Origin: Candidatus Nanohaloarchaea archaeon
Lineage (GTDB): Archaea > Nanohalarchaeota > Nanosalinia > Nanosalinales > Nanosalinaceae
NCBI GenBank assembly: GCA_014297435.1
Contig: JACOQA010000003.1
Span: 143,460 to 207,459, forward strand
DNA: 64,000 bases
Direction of reading: 5' to 3'
Every line of letters starts with the position of its first letter. Position 1 is the stretch's first letter. The translations under genes and the position numbers were made by a program. Below the pieces are notes generated by a model, which saw only the letters and a program-made list of their open reading frames with translations, was not told the DNA's origin and searched no databases. Positions 17,416-26,035 of this stretch are shown piece after piece.

Positions 17416-17829
17416 ATGGTTAAGACTGCCGAGGAGCTGATGGATGAACCTGACTTTATCGAAGCTGATGCCCCGATTGAAGAAGTAGAAAAAGAGTTCG
17501 AAGGCTCAGAAAACACGTTAATCGTAAGAAGAGACGATGAGCTCATCGGCGAAATACATGAAAACGCTCTCCTAAAACTACTGATTCCAGAGGAAAGGCT
17601 TGACGAAGAGAAAGTTATCGGAATCATAGGTTTTTCGTTCGATCAGAGCTATGTCGCGGAGAAGGCTGAAGATCTAGCCTCGAGACACGAAGTAACTGTT
17701 CCGAAGGACGAAGAACTAGGAGAGATAGCCTTTCTGATGGATCGTGAGGACATCCGTTCGCTTCCTGTAGAGGAAGATGGCGAGGTAGTTGGAGTTGTGC
17801 ATGAAAACCGTTTGATGGAGGAGATTTAA
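17416..17829 (+). CDS. CBS-domain pair protein
   Basis: A 137-aa stand-alone protein with two CBS-like half-domains: residues about 6-55 (AEELMDEPDFIEADAPIEE ... GEIHENALLKLL) and 85-137 (DREDIRSLPVEEDGEVVGVV). CBS modules bind adenine nucleotides and gate transporters or enzymes. It ends one base before the start of the cation/proton antiporter gene, so it is very likely its regulatory subunit, supplied as a separate protein. Confidence 0.75.
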   Translation: MVKTAEELMDEPDFIEADAPIEEVEKEFEGSENTLIVRRDDELIGEIHENALLKLLIPEERLDEEKVIGIIGFSFDQSYVAEKAEDLASRHEVTVPKDEELGEIAFLMDREDIRSLPVEEDGEVVGVVHENRLMEEI

Positions 17830-17830
17830 G

Positions 17831-19036
17831 GTGGCGGCAGGACTCTCAACAAACACACTTTTCGCCTTAGCGATGGTTCTCTCAGTATCATTTATTGTCG
17901 GAGAACTCTTTGAACGGATAGGTCTTGAATCTATAATCGGATATATCATTTCGGGTTTGATGCTCGGTCCCGGAATAAAGAATCTTGCACCACACGTCCC
18001 TTTCCTTGAAACCTCTATGGCGATTTCAGCTTCCTCTTTGGCAGGTTTCGGAACCATTGGAGCCACATTAATTCTCTTCCAAGCCGGTTTAAGAGAAGAG
18101 AACGCCGCAGACATCTTCAGACACGAAAAAGGACTCGACCTAGGTGTAGGAATTCTTGTCGGCTCCTTCACATTTATTCTTGGCGCGCTTCTAATGTTCC
18201 CAGACGTACTAGGGCTTGAATCTATACAAGCAGCAGTATTTGTCGCACTTGGATACTCGATGGTAGATATCGGAGTGCCCTCCAAGATAATGCTTTCTAA
18301 AGGCTTGATGCGTGAAAAAATTGGACCTTACACAATCAAATCATCGGTCATCAACGTCACAGCCGGATTCGGAATACTTACCACGCTTGTACTTATATCC
18401 TCTGCTTCTATCGGAGACTTCGCAATCAAAATAGCCGGGATCTTCGGCTTTGCACTCGTCTTTTACATCCTACACGAGTTCATCCACCGTCTTGATGATT
18501 ACATCATAATGTTCGAGGAGACCGAGGCGCAGTTCGCTATTACGTTCGCTCTTCTCCTTTTCATGGCCTACTTTACCGAGTCAGTAGGTCTCTCCAGCGT
18601 GATAGGTGCTTTCTTCGCAGGAGTCATAATCTCCCGGAGCGAGTTCTCCGAATCCCGCTCATTCCAAGACAAGATACAAGCAATTGGAATGGGGCTCTTT
18701 ATCCCACTTTTCTTCGCATGGTTCGGTCTAGGACTCCAAATCTTTGGCTCCGGAGGAATGCTTGCAAACATGGAGGCCGCAACATTCCTCTTCCTGCTTT
18801 CGACAGTTTCGAAACTTGGCATCGGTTATGCGATCACCAAGTACCACGGAGTGAAGAAGTCGATGACGGTTGCTGGATCGCTTCTCAGCCTTGACATCGA
18901 GACGCTAGTTGTTATCCTGATCGGTATCGATCTAGGAATTCTAGGTTCAGAGATGCTTCAGATCTTCGCACCTTCCGTACTGTTCTCGACGATCACGATC
19001 GTCGGAATCTACTTTATCTTGGAGAGAAAGGCCTAG
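17831..19036 (+). CDS. Cation/proton antiporter, CPA2 (KefB/NapA-like) family
   Basis: A 401-aa polytopic protein with about 12 hydrophobic segments. The family landmarks are ERIGLESIIGYIISGLMLGPG (residues 29-49), the long FQAGLREE loop, ALGYSMVDIGVPSKIML and SSVIGAFFAGVIISRSEFSE. No C-terminal TrkA-N/TrkA-C domain is fused. It begins with GTG, with a GGAG sequence in the end of the CBS gene as likely ribosome-binding site. It should move Na+ or K+ against H+, important for a salt-in lifestyle. Confidence 0.8.
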   Translation: MAAGLSTNTLFALAMVLSVSFIVGELFERIGLESIIGYIISGLMLGPGIKNLAPHVPFLETSMAISASSLAGFGTIGATLILFQAGLREENAADIFRHEKGLDLGVGILVGSFTFILGALLMFPDVLGLESIQAAVFVALGYSMVDIGVPSKIMLSKGLMREKIGPYTIKSSVINVTAGFGILTTLVLISSASIGDFAIKIAGIFGFALVFYILHEFIHRLDDYIIMFEETEAQFAITFALLLFMAYFTESVGLSSVIGAFFAGVIISRSEFSESRSFQDKIQAIGMGLFIPLFFAWFGLGLQIFGSGGMLANMEAATFLFLLSTVSKLGIGYAITKYHGVKKSMTVAGSLLSLDIETLVVILIGIDLGILGSEMLQIFAPSVLFSTITIVGIYFILERKA

Positions 19037-19090
19037 CCTGAAAGTTTGATTCTTAAAGGTTAGACTTTCTTCTTCATCTACGGAGTTTAT

Positions 19091-19163
19091 AGCCCCCTGG
19101 TGTAGTGGCCAATCATGAGAGGCCCTGGCCCTCTCGACGCAGGTTCGAATCCTGCGGGGGCTA
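19091..19163 (+). tRNA. tRNA-Gln (anticodon CUG)
   Basis: 73 bases. Acceptor AGCCCCC/GGGGGCT with discriminator A; D arm TGGTGTAGTGGCCAATCAT; anticodon stem AGAGG/CCTCT with loop CCCTGGC, so the anticodon is CTG; T arm GCAGG-TTCGAAT-CCTGC. Position 33 is C instead of the near-universal U. Its first 22 bases and acceptor are identical to those of the tRNA-Gln(UUG) gene 2.6 kb downstream, which supports the isotype. Confidence 0.85.
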
Positions 19164-19233
19164 AAACATTCTCTTTCCAGGTTTCTCTGAAGTTACCCGC
19201 ATACTTTACCGTAAAGCTTTCTAACATACTACT

Positions 19234-20160
19234 ATGAACTGGACTGCTGATGATTTACCGGATTTGAAAAGCAAGAAAATCATAGTTACAGGTGCGAACT
19301 CAGGACTTGGATTTGAGGCAGCTAAAGAGTTTGTCCTGAAAGGCGCAACAGTTATTATGGCATGTAGAAACATGGAAAAAGCTGAGGAAGCTGCTGAAGA
19401 GATCAAATCCGAAGATCTCGAAGGCTCACTCGACGTTTTGGAGCTTGATCTTGCCTCACTTAAATCTATCGAAAGCTTTGCCGAAGAATACAGAAAGAAT
19501 CATAATGAACTCCATGTTCTCTGCAACAACGCCGGTGTTATGGCTATTCCTCGAAAGGAGACTGAGAATGGTTTCGAGTACCAGTTCGGAGTTAACCACT
19601 TAGGGCATTTTGCGTTGACATCTGAGCTAGTAGAATTGCTTGAAAAAACAGAGGGCGAGACAAGAGTGGTGAATCAGAGCTCCGGGCTTCATGAGAGCGG
19701 AAGCCTTGACTTTGATGACTTGATGCTTGAAGACAATTACGATAAGTGGAAGGCTTACGGCAACTCGAAACTTGCGAACATTCTGTTCACTAAAGAGCTT
19801 GATAGAAGACTAAAGGAAAACGATCTGAATATTCGATCAGTTGCTTGCCATCCCGGATATGCCTCCACCAATCTTCAATATAAGGGACCGGAAGAGAGCG
19901 GAAGCAGATTAAGGTTGCTGGGAATGAAAGTAGCTAACAGTTTGTTCGCTCAGAGCGCGGCTAAAGGAGCTCTACCTATGCTTTATGCATCTACATCGCC
20001 TGATGTTCAAGGCGGCGAGTATATCGGACCTGGAGGCTTCAGGAATATGAGAGGTTATCCTGAGAAACAACAGCCTTCAAATGAAGCTCGAGACCTAGAA
20101 GTAGCAGAAAAACTTTGGAATAGATCTGAAGACTTGACAGGAAAGAGCTTCAATATTTAG
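19234..20160 (+). CDS. Short-chain dehydrogenase/reductase (retinol dehydrogenase-like)
   Basis: 308-aa SDR. Cofactor loop TGANSGLG at 19-26, the NNAG motif at 98-101, catalytic Ser149/150 (NQSSG), and Y175-G-N-S-K179 as the YxxxK pair. An arginine after strand 2 (ACRNMEKA) argues for NADP(H). The length and the WxxDDLPDLKSKKIIVTGANSG start place it near the WWOX/retinol dehydrogenase type. Substrate unknown. Single gene after tRNA-Gln. Confidence 0.82.
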   Translation: MNWTADDLPDLKSKKIIVTGANSGLGFEAAKEFVLKGATVIMACRNMEKAEEAAEEIKSEDLEGSLDVLELDLASLKSIESFAEEYRKNHNELHVLCNNAGVMAIPRKETENGFEYQFGVNHLGHFALTSELVELLEKTEGETRVVNQSSGLHESGSLDFDDLMLEDNYDKWKAYGNSKLANILFTKELDRRLKENDLNIRSVACHPGYASTNLQYKGPEESGSRLRLLGMKVANSLFAQSAAKGALPMLYASTSPDVQGGEYIGPGGFRNMRGYPEKQQPSNEARDLEVAEKLWNRSEDLTGKSFNI

Positions 20161-20231
20161 ATACGTACCCCTAATTTTCTTACTTTAGTTCTCAGACAAT
20201 AAACAAGTAATATGTAGAACAGGACACGGCT

Positions 20232-20780
20232 TTAGTACAAGCCTCCCTGTAGACTTGATTCTACGGTTTCCTCCAACCGATTGTAAGCATTTTCATCTAC
20301 AGGATGTTCCTTAGGATCCAGACCCCGTGAAATAGGAAGGAAAATCTGTTCAACTACGTTTTTGGCGGCATTTTCAGCTTCCTCGACTTTTTCTACAGCT
20401 TGCTCTACCTCTTCAACCCTGCGCATATCACCTAGTTCCGCCATCAAACATTTGGTCTGGACTACAGACATGTTTTCAGGCTCTCCGAGAGCAGAGTAGG
20501 CTTCTCCAACCGGAATACCGGATTCTGTTAAATAATTCTTTTGATCTAGCTCGTCCTGAAGGTTCTCATATGCATCAACTGCCTTCCCCAAATTCTGATC
20601 CGAGTAATCTCCTTCATTTATGCCATATGGAAGATCTTCTAGCTCTCCTACCATCGATCTCAAGCTCTCAGCTTTATGCTGGTTCAGAGGTTCAAGTTCG
20701 TCAATAGCAGTATATAGATTGTCTATTGCGGCTTCTGCACCGGTTTTGGTATAACCCGGAAGGGCGATCATTGAGCTCAC
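20232..20780 (-). CDS. Hypothetical helical protein, 182 aa
   Basis: Not recognised. An acidic, largely helical protein with a predicted coiled coil around RRVEEVEQAVEKVEEAENAAK; no membrane segment or catalytic motif. The reading frame opens with GTG at 20780; an in-frame ATG lies at 20771. A TTTATAA box about 28 bases before the GTG fits a leaderless start there. It is the first of three small minus-strand genes. Confidence 0.55.
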   Translation of the reverse strand: MSSMIALPGYTKTGAEAAIDNLYTAIDELEPLNQHKAESLRSMVGELEDLPYGINEGDYSDQNLGKAVDAYENLQDELDQKNYLTESGIPVGEAYSALGEPENMSVVQTKCLMAELGDMRRVEEVEQAVEKVEEAENAAKNVVEQIFLPISRGLDPKEHPVDENAYNRLEETVESSLQGGLY

Positions 20781-20829
20781 ACATTAGATTGTTACTCTAG
20801 AGTTATAAACGTATTGTTTCTCCCTTCAA

Positions 20830-21237
20830 TCAGAATATAACTTCCGACCTCAACCTTTCTCTCAACTCTTTCATGTCAAGAGGAAGCTCCGTAGGATCCA
20901 AGAATATTATATCCTCAATTACACGACCCATACACTCTGCCTGAAGATAACGTTGAACTTTGCTTTTCCTGTCGCCAGGAGAAAGATTGGTTTCAACCTC
21001 ATAGATGTGTGCTGTATCCGCATCGATGACATCAACAATCCATCCGTTCGGAACCTCAACTTCTGTCCTTACTTCGTGTCCTTCTTCCGCTAGAATGTTG
21101 TAGATCGCGGACTTGACCATGAAATGGCGGTACTCGTCGCCGTGCCTGTTGACACCCGATTTCTTGTTCCACTCCTTGTGACCGCCGCATTTCTCTATTA
21201 TACCCATCTTCTGTTTGAACAGTTCTTTCTTATTCAC
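20830..21237 (-). CDS. Hypothetical protein with PD-(D/E)XK-like motif, 135 aa
   Basis: A 135-aa protein beginning with GTG. The stretch WIVDVIDADTAHIYEVET (about 67-84), followed by a basic KSKVQRYLQAE helix, resembles the core of restriction-endonuclease-like (PD-(D/E)XK) folds: an Asp on one strand, then E-x-E on the next, then a Gln/Lys-bearing helix. The second acidic residue is followed by Thr rather than Lys, so activity is uncertain. No restriction or phage partner is next to it. Confidence 0.5.
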   Translation of the reverse strand: MNKKELFKQKMGIIEKCGGHKEWNKKSGVNRHGDEYRHFMVKSAIYNILAEEGHEVRTEVEVPNGWIVDVIDADTAHIYEVETNLSPGDRKSKVQRYLQAECMGRVIEDIIFLDPTELPLDMKELRERLRSEVIF

Positions 21238-21293
21238 CGGTTACTCCTCTAAGAAAAAATTGGCAGGGATGCTTAACAGAGTAAAGGTTTTTC

Positions 21294-21638
21294 TCAGTTA
21301 GCGGCATCAGCTGTAACGTTTAACTCTTGCGAATTTTCAGGTATCTCAACATCTATACTGAAACGTCTTCTTTCACCCTGTTTCATGTTCGCAGTCTCAG
21401 AAAACTCGCCAAGCACCACCTCATTTGAGTCAAGGAACTGAGCAGTAACCTCAACCTCTCCAGCCGAACCGTTGTTGAGAACGGTTGCGGTAACTGTCGC
21501 ATCGTTCCCTATAAGGCTCTCTAAGGTTCCCTGTTCGAGACTAGAGCTTTCAACAATAGGATCTGGAACCGTTGCACCGCATCCAGCAGCCACGACAGGT
21601 AAAGCTAAAGCCAGTAAAACACCGATCTGCGTTTCCAT
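21294..21638 (-). CDS. Small secreted lipoprotein, beta-sandwich type
   Basis: 114 aa. Signal peptide with lipobox VAAGC (Cys at residue 20), so predicted to be lipid-anchored outside the cell. The mature part (TVTATVLNNGSAGEVEVTAQFLD ... NMKQGERRRFSIDVEIPE, shown in parts) has the alternating pattern of FxLYD/CARDB-like immunoglobulin folds. Function unknown. Related lipoboxes occur in two other genes of this window. Confidence 0.65.
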   Translation of the reverse strand: METQIGVLLALALPVVAAGCGATVPDPIVESSSLEQGTLESLIGNDATVTATVLNNGSAGEVEVTAQFLDSNEVVLGEFSETANMKQGERRRFSIDVEIPENSQELNVTADAAN

Positions 21639-21751
21639 ATCCTGTTAACAGAGCCTACATAAAAATTGATTATTCCACTAAATAACATATTCTCGAGAGG
21701 TAGAGAAAGCAGGTTTCTTAAGAGTTAGAACCACTGGTTTCTATAGAGTTC

Positions 21752-21911
21752 AGCCCCCTGGTGTAGTGGCCAAACCAAACTGATACTCCGGTTTGGGGTA
21801 ATTCATAGCGGCCTTTGGAACCTCAAGTTCTAGCTGAACGGGGATTAAGAAGATCTCTTGGTCTTCGATCGAAGATAGCCGCTGACCCAGGTTCGAATCC
21901 TGGGGGGGCTA
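21752..21911 (+). tRNA. tRNA-Gln (anticodon UUG) with two intervening sequences
   Basis: The 160-base gene folds to a normal 73-base tRNA only if two stretches are removed: about 29 bases in the D loop (21774-21802) and 58 bases after position 37 (21819-21876). The exons then give acceptor AGCCCCC/GGGGGCT, D arm identical to tRNA-Gln(CUG), anticodon stem GCGGC/GCCGC with loop CTTTGGA (UUG), and T arm CCAGG-TTCGAAT-CCTGG. The second intron is at the canonical 37/38 site; CGAA near its 3' end can pair with UUUG of the anticodon loop as in a bulge-helix-bulge. A CCAAACC/GGTTTGG hairpin spans the first insertion. Exact splice points are uncertain by 1-3 bases. Confidence 0.8.
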
Positions 21912-21973
21912 TAAACTATCAGTTAGATTACCATGGTCAATAATGATGTAATAGTTACCACGAATTTTCTCAC

Positions 21974-22681
21974 ATGGAAATCTTGAATTTACTTCTTTCT
22001 GCCAAACTTCTGACATTAGCAGGTGCTATAGTAACTTTAAGCATATATTACCAGAGAAGATTCACAACAAGAAGTAGAATAGCGGATGCATTCCTACAGG
22101 AAGTGGGGAAAAATAGAGAAGGCATCAAAAACCTGAAACCCCATCTCAAACAGGCAAACATAACTCATGAAAAGCAAGTTCCTCTTCCTGGAAAATTTGA
22201 TTATCTGCCTGATGGGACTAAACTGCAGCGAACCGTTCCTGCATACTGGTTTCCAAAATACGAGAAAGGAGATATACCTCCTTCTTCTCGAATTTCAACC
22301 GCTGTATATAACGGGAACGCCTCTGAAATAACTCGATTCAGAAAATCAACCACCAATAAGCTGATAGACTATTACTACGATATAGAATTCATCAAATCAC
22401 TTATAGACAGATTGCATAAAGGTGAAGAACTAGCTCCTGCCGCCTATGGAGTTTTACCAACCAAAATCAACGACCTCACTCAAATAGAAGACTTGGAAAA
22501 GCTCTTGAAAACTGAGAAACGACGATTCCCTCGCTTACAGCGTCTGTTAAGAATCAGTAAGAGCAGATTAACTTCAAAGATTCCGGAACTCCATAGATTC
22601 CAGCCAAACAACCGCATTAATAGTGATAGCGAGAACCTCAGAGAGTCACACATTCTCTTTCAGAAAACCGATAGATTCTAA
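21974..22681 (+). CDS. Hypothetical membrane-anchored protein, 235 aa
   Basis: Not recognised. One N-terminal hydrophobic helix (about residues 4-26) followed by a basic, mostly helical domain rich in Arg/Lys, unlike the acidic housekeeping proteins around it. No known motif. It is the first gene after the tRNA-Gln(UUG) and lies just upstream of the recombinase, which marks it as accessory cargo or a passenger gene. Confidence 0.5.
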   Translation: MEILNLLLSAKLLTLAGAIVTLSIYYQRRFTTRSRIADAFLQEVGKNREGIKNLKPHLKQANITHEKQVPLPGKFDYLPDGTKLQRTVPAYWFPKYEKGDIPPSSRISTAVYNGNASEITRFRKSTTNKLIDYYYDIEFIKSLIDRLHKGEELAPAAYGVLPTKINDLTQIEDLEKLLKTEKRRFPRLQRLLRISKSRLTSKIPELHRFQPNNRINSDSENLRESHILFQKTDRF

Positions 22682-22736
22682 GACCTCCACTATATAACTC
22701 GGAGTTCGGTGACCGATTCGGTGCAAGTTAAAGCTA

Positions 22737-24056
22737 ATGGTCGCACCCGTTCCCAACACGATGGCAGCAGGCGACCCTAACGACTTCGACGAAAAACTGG
22801 CAAGCTCAATACAGAAGATAAAGACCTCCGACCAAATAAGCGAACACAACAAAGATGTTCTACTCGACTTCCACCAATTTCTAGAAGAAGACGGCTTATC
22901 TACAGGAAGAATTGAAAGGCCTCTTACTATCTGGAGAATTATACTGGTTCAGGGAAAAGAAGATTTCAAGCTAGATGAACCAGCAGAAGAAGACATCAAA
23001 CGAGTAGCAAAGAAGATCACGAACGGCGATCGAGAAGATGAAGACTTAATAGACGGAAAAGACAGAATTAAAGAAATGTCCGTAGGAACGCAAAGAGAGT
23101 ATCTAAAAGCTGTAAGAAAACTTGTTACAGGATACCTTGAGGATCGTAAAAGCAACTTCAAAGGTGAAAACCTGATTAACTTCACTCTTCCAAGCGAAGA
23201 AAAGCTACTGGAACCAGAAAAACTGCCACGCCCAGAACATATAGAACAAATGCTGAATAATGTAGAGAGCCTGAAGGTTAGAAACAAGGCTCTCATAATG
23301 ACTCTATGGGGTTCAGGTGGAAGAATATCGGAAGTGCTTAGCCTGAAATGGAAAGATGTTAACCTCTCAGACCAAGGCGGAATACTTCACTTCAGAGATA
23401 CAAAGAGAGGCGGCAAGAACAAGAAAACACATCGAAAAGTCCCTCTACTCGAAGGATATATTTACCTCCAACAGCTAAGAAACCATCACGAAGACGCAGA
23501 TGACCCAGAAGGATTTGTATTCCAGAACAGCCAGACAGGCGAACAACTCAAATCCTCAGCAGTCCGCAGACTACTTAATAGAATCCAAGAGAGGACAGAA
23601 ATGCCTGAAGAAATACGGACTAATCCGCACGCTATCCGTAAAGGTAAAGCTCGATACCTAGCGATGAAGGGATGGGAATACACCGACCTGTGTAAATTCT
23701 TCGGCTGGGAACTTGGAAGCTCAGTGCCAAAACGCTACATTAGACTCGCTGACGGAGACCTACAAATGAGAGCCAAAAAATTCTCCCGCAACCACAGAGT
23801 AGAGGAAGAAGAACTCAAAGAAGGCTACCACTTCGAACCCGTAAAGTGCCCTAGTTGCGGAGAACTACAGAGATGGGACAACAACACCTGCGAATGTGGA
23901 GAAGAGCTTACGGAAAGTGCCTACTTCGACCATGTCCGCATCGAAGAAACCACGCAGAAACTGCAGGCAGAAATTATCAAAGACCAGGTAGGACTCGACG
24001 ACGAGCAAATAAATGAAAAGGCGAAGGAACTGGTCAAGGAGGCGAAGACACTGTAA
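22737..24056 (+). CDS. Tyrosine recombinase/integrase with C-terminal zinc ribbon
   Basis: 439 aa. N-terminal SAM-like core-binding domain (about 35-140), then the catalytic domain with R196 (GSGGRISEVL), a beta-hairpin lysine (TKRGGKNKKTHRKVPL), H298-x-x-R301, Trp324 in place of the second His, and Tyr334 (KRYIRL). A C-terminal zinc ribbon has C371/C374 and C385/C387. This is the XerC/D-phage integrase fold common in haloarchaeal mobile elements. Upstream are TATA-like ACTATATAAC and a repeated TTCGGTG element. An alternative start is Met9. Confidence 0.85.
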   Translation: MVAPVPNTMAAGDPNDFDEKLASSIQKIKTSDQISEHNKDVLLDFHQFLEEDGLSTGRIERPLTIWRIILVQGKEDFKLDEPAEEDIKRVAKKITNGDREDEDLIDGKDRIKEMSVGTQREYLKAVRKLVTGYLEDRKSNFKGENLINFTLPSEEKLLEPEKLPRPEHIEQMLNNVESLKVRNKALIMTLWGSGGRISEVLSLKWKDVNLSDQGGILHFRDTKRGGKNKKTHRKVPLLEGYIYLQQLRNHHEDADDPEGFVFQNSQTGEQLKSSAVRRLLNRIQERTEMPEEIRTNPHAIRKGKARYLAMKGWEYTDLCKFFGWELGSSVPKRYIRLADGDLQMRAKKFSRNHRVEEEELKEGYHFEPVKCPSCGELQRWDNNTCECGEELTESAYFDHVRIEETTQKLQAEIIKDQVGLDDEQINEKAKELVKEAKTL

Positions 24057-24113
24057 GTAGATAATAGTGCGATAATCCAAAGCTATTTGCTACTACCGAC
24101 CAAACTACAACCT

Positions 24114-25568
24114 ATGCCTGACACAAACATCCCTACCGAGATTATACTGGAATTCTTGGAAGAGCAAGACTCTGAAATACGAGAGCGATACCAGAAATTT
24201 CGTGAAACAGAGTTAGCAGACGACGAAATCAAAATGACTGCTCTCGATAGAATAGGGACAGGCGAAGAAAAAGAACTATTTCCATTCCTGCTAAATACAG
24301 AAATTGGTATTCAGCAGTTTCAAGCGAGAAACTTTGAACTCATACCGACGGATTTCCTCTATTCCACAGGACTTTGCTTCTTCATATCAACCCTTGAAGA
24401 CCACACCATAGTTAGCCCTAACGGAGAAGAACTAAATAGAAGCCTATCAGACTTATACGGAGCAGAAATAATCTCCGACCCAGAAGATTTCTGGAATGTC
24501 TACTACGAAATGGAAGTCGCAAACACGCTTGTAAATGGAGGACTTAAGGCATACCCTATCGATGAAACTGCTGTAGAAGGAAATGGTGCGGATGTCCTGG
24601 TGAGAGAAAACGGAAGAGAGTTCTGGGTAGAATGCAAGAACAAAAGGAAATCAACACCTCACGAGTGGGATTTGGAAAGGTTAAGCAAGGAAGTAGCGGA
24701 TTCTGTATGGAGAGACCACGACCTGCTTTCAAAAATTGGAGAAGACAGTTTTGCGGTTAAAATATCTGGCTCGGACGATTTTTCCGACGAAATCTTAAAC
24801 AACCAACAGAATCGGCAGAAGTTCATCGAACTCGCAAGCGAAAAAGTCTCAAATCTGATTGAAAATAGAAAATCAGATACTAAAATAGAATTCAAAGGAT
24901 TCTCCCTCAAAATAGAGCTTATAGATTACTATGAGGGACGCTATAAAGTGGTGCTTGAGTCTGAACAAATGGAAGCTCTAAATAATAGAGGTAAGGTAGA
25001 AAAGGTCGTCAATCCTTTCCAGCACTTGGATTTCAACCCAGATGTTTTGGACGGAAACGGGCACGCCTATCCTTATATGGAAAAAACGGATAATGGAGAG
25101 GCTGTAGAAATATTCAACGCCTGTGCTTTCGTCCTTGATATCCCGTGGGATATACCATATCACCGCTGGGTCTACTCCACAATCAAAGATGTTAGAAAGC
25201 AGCACTCCGACCATTCTAACCTAATTATTTTCACGAAGATTCCTACTGGAGTGGTGAAGCAAATGATGAGGGAAGACGCTTCAGAACCTAATCATAATGG
25301 AGACATAGTCAAGAAGTGGGAAAGGCTTGAAGAAAAGATTATAGGCATATTTGGTCAAACTGACAGAGTTAAAGCCGTAGTTCTTACAACAGATATTGTT
25401 CAAGTAAGAGGGAAAAGTCAAAATCTCAGGAATCCTGTGAAACCTATCTACAATAGAAATGTTAAAGACCAGATACCAGACAAATTAGTTGAGATTTTGG
25501 ATGACAAGCCTCAGATAGAGAATACATTAAGAAACGCTAAGCTCGATGGTATACCTAAAGAGCGTTAA
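24114..25568 (+). CDS. PD-(D/E)XK-type nuclease candidate, 484 aa
   Basis: I start at the ATG at 24114; an in-frame TTG lies at 24087. The centre holds a clear restriction-endonuclease-like core: E134 in EMEVANTLV, D160 in GADVLV, and E173-C-K175 in FWVECKNKR. Such cores occur in restriction enzymes, Holliday resolvases and mobile-element defence nucleases. The remaining about 300 C-terminal residues are not recognised. It follows the recombinase by 57 bases on the same strand, which suggests a mobile element or defence cargo function. No methyltransferase is adjacent. Confidence 0.6.
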   Translation: MPDTNIPTEIILEFLEEQDSEIRERYQKFRETELADDEIKMTALDRIGTGEEKELFPFLLNTEIGIQQFQARNFELIPTDFLYSTGLCFFISTLEDHTIVSPNGEELNRSLSDLYGAEIISDPEDFWNVYYEMEVANTLVNGGLKAYPIDETAVEGNGADVLVRENGREFWVECKNKRKSTPHEWDLERLSKEVADSVWRDHDLLSKIGEDSFAVKISGSDDFSDEILNNQQNRQKFIELASEKVSNLIENRKSDTKIEFKGFSLKIELIDYYEGRYKVVLESEQMEALNNRGKVEKVVNPFQHLDFNPDVLDGNGHAYPYMEKTDNGEAVEIFNACAFVLDIPWDIPYHRWVYSTIKDVRKQHSDHSNLIIFTKIPTGVVKQMMREDASEPNHNGDIVKKWERLEEKIIGIFGQTDRVKAVVLTTDIVQVRGKSQNLRNPVKPIYNRNVKDQIPDKLVEILDDKPQIENTLRNAKLDGIPKER

Positions 25569-25798
25569 ATTATGTCATAGATGTCGATCCCCCATTTCTC
25601 ACATTTTTTCTTTAATTCCGTGGCCTGTTTACGGACTTCCTTTTCCTTTTCCTTTCGAAGCTGTCTGTGCCTGTCCATCTCCTCGACAGCAGTATGATAT
25701 GCTTCTCCGACCTGCTTATTGCCCAGGTTGTTCTTCTCCAGCAGCTTCTTGTCGGTCTTGGTGATGTGGATGCTTGTTGTGCCTGTGTCAAAGCCCAT
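25565..25798 (-). CDS. Small hypothetical protein, 77 aa (antitoxin-like size)
   Basis: Starts MGFDTGTTSIHITKTDKKLLE, a short beta strand followed by helices with a long charged coiled coil (RHRQLRKEKEKEVRKQATEL). Such strand-helix small proteins resemble ribbon-helix-helix-type or VapB-like DNA-binding antitoxins, but no toxin-like gene is adjacent. Convergent with the nuclease candidate, overlapping it by 4 bases. Confidence 0.5.
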   Translation of the reverse strand: MGFDTGTTSIHITKTDKKLLEKNNLGNKQVGEAYHTAVEEMDRHRQLRKEKEKEVRKQATELKKKCEKWGIDIYDII

Positions 25799-26035
25799 AG
25801 AAAGTCAGACCGTATATTAGGCCTTAAACCTAATGGGTTGAAACAGAAAAACCAATTTTAGAAAACTCCTTTCAGCCAAATGCCTGGAAAAGCTACAGAA
25901 GAAAGGTTGAAACTGCTACAATTACCAAGGTAGATACACTGAAAGAGGGTAGAAAACTGCGAACCTAATACCTTCCGAAGCTCCAGACCTAATAGAATCA
26001 CGGTTTCCCGTAAACAGTTCTATGCTTCAGCTAGT

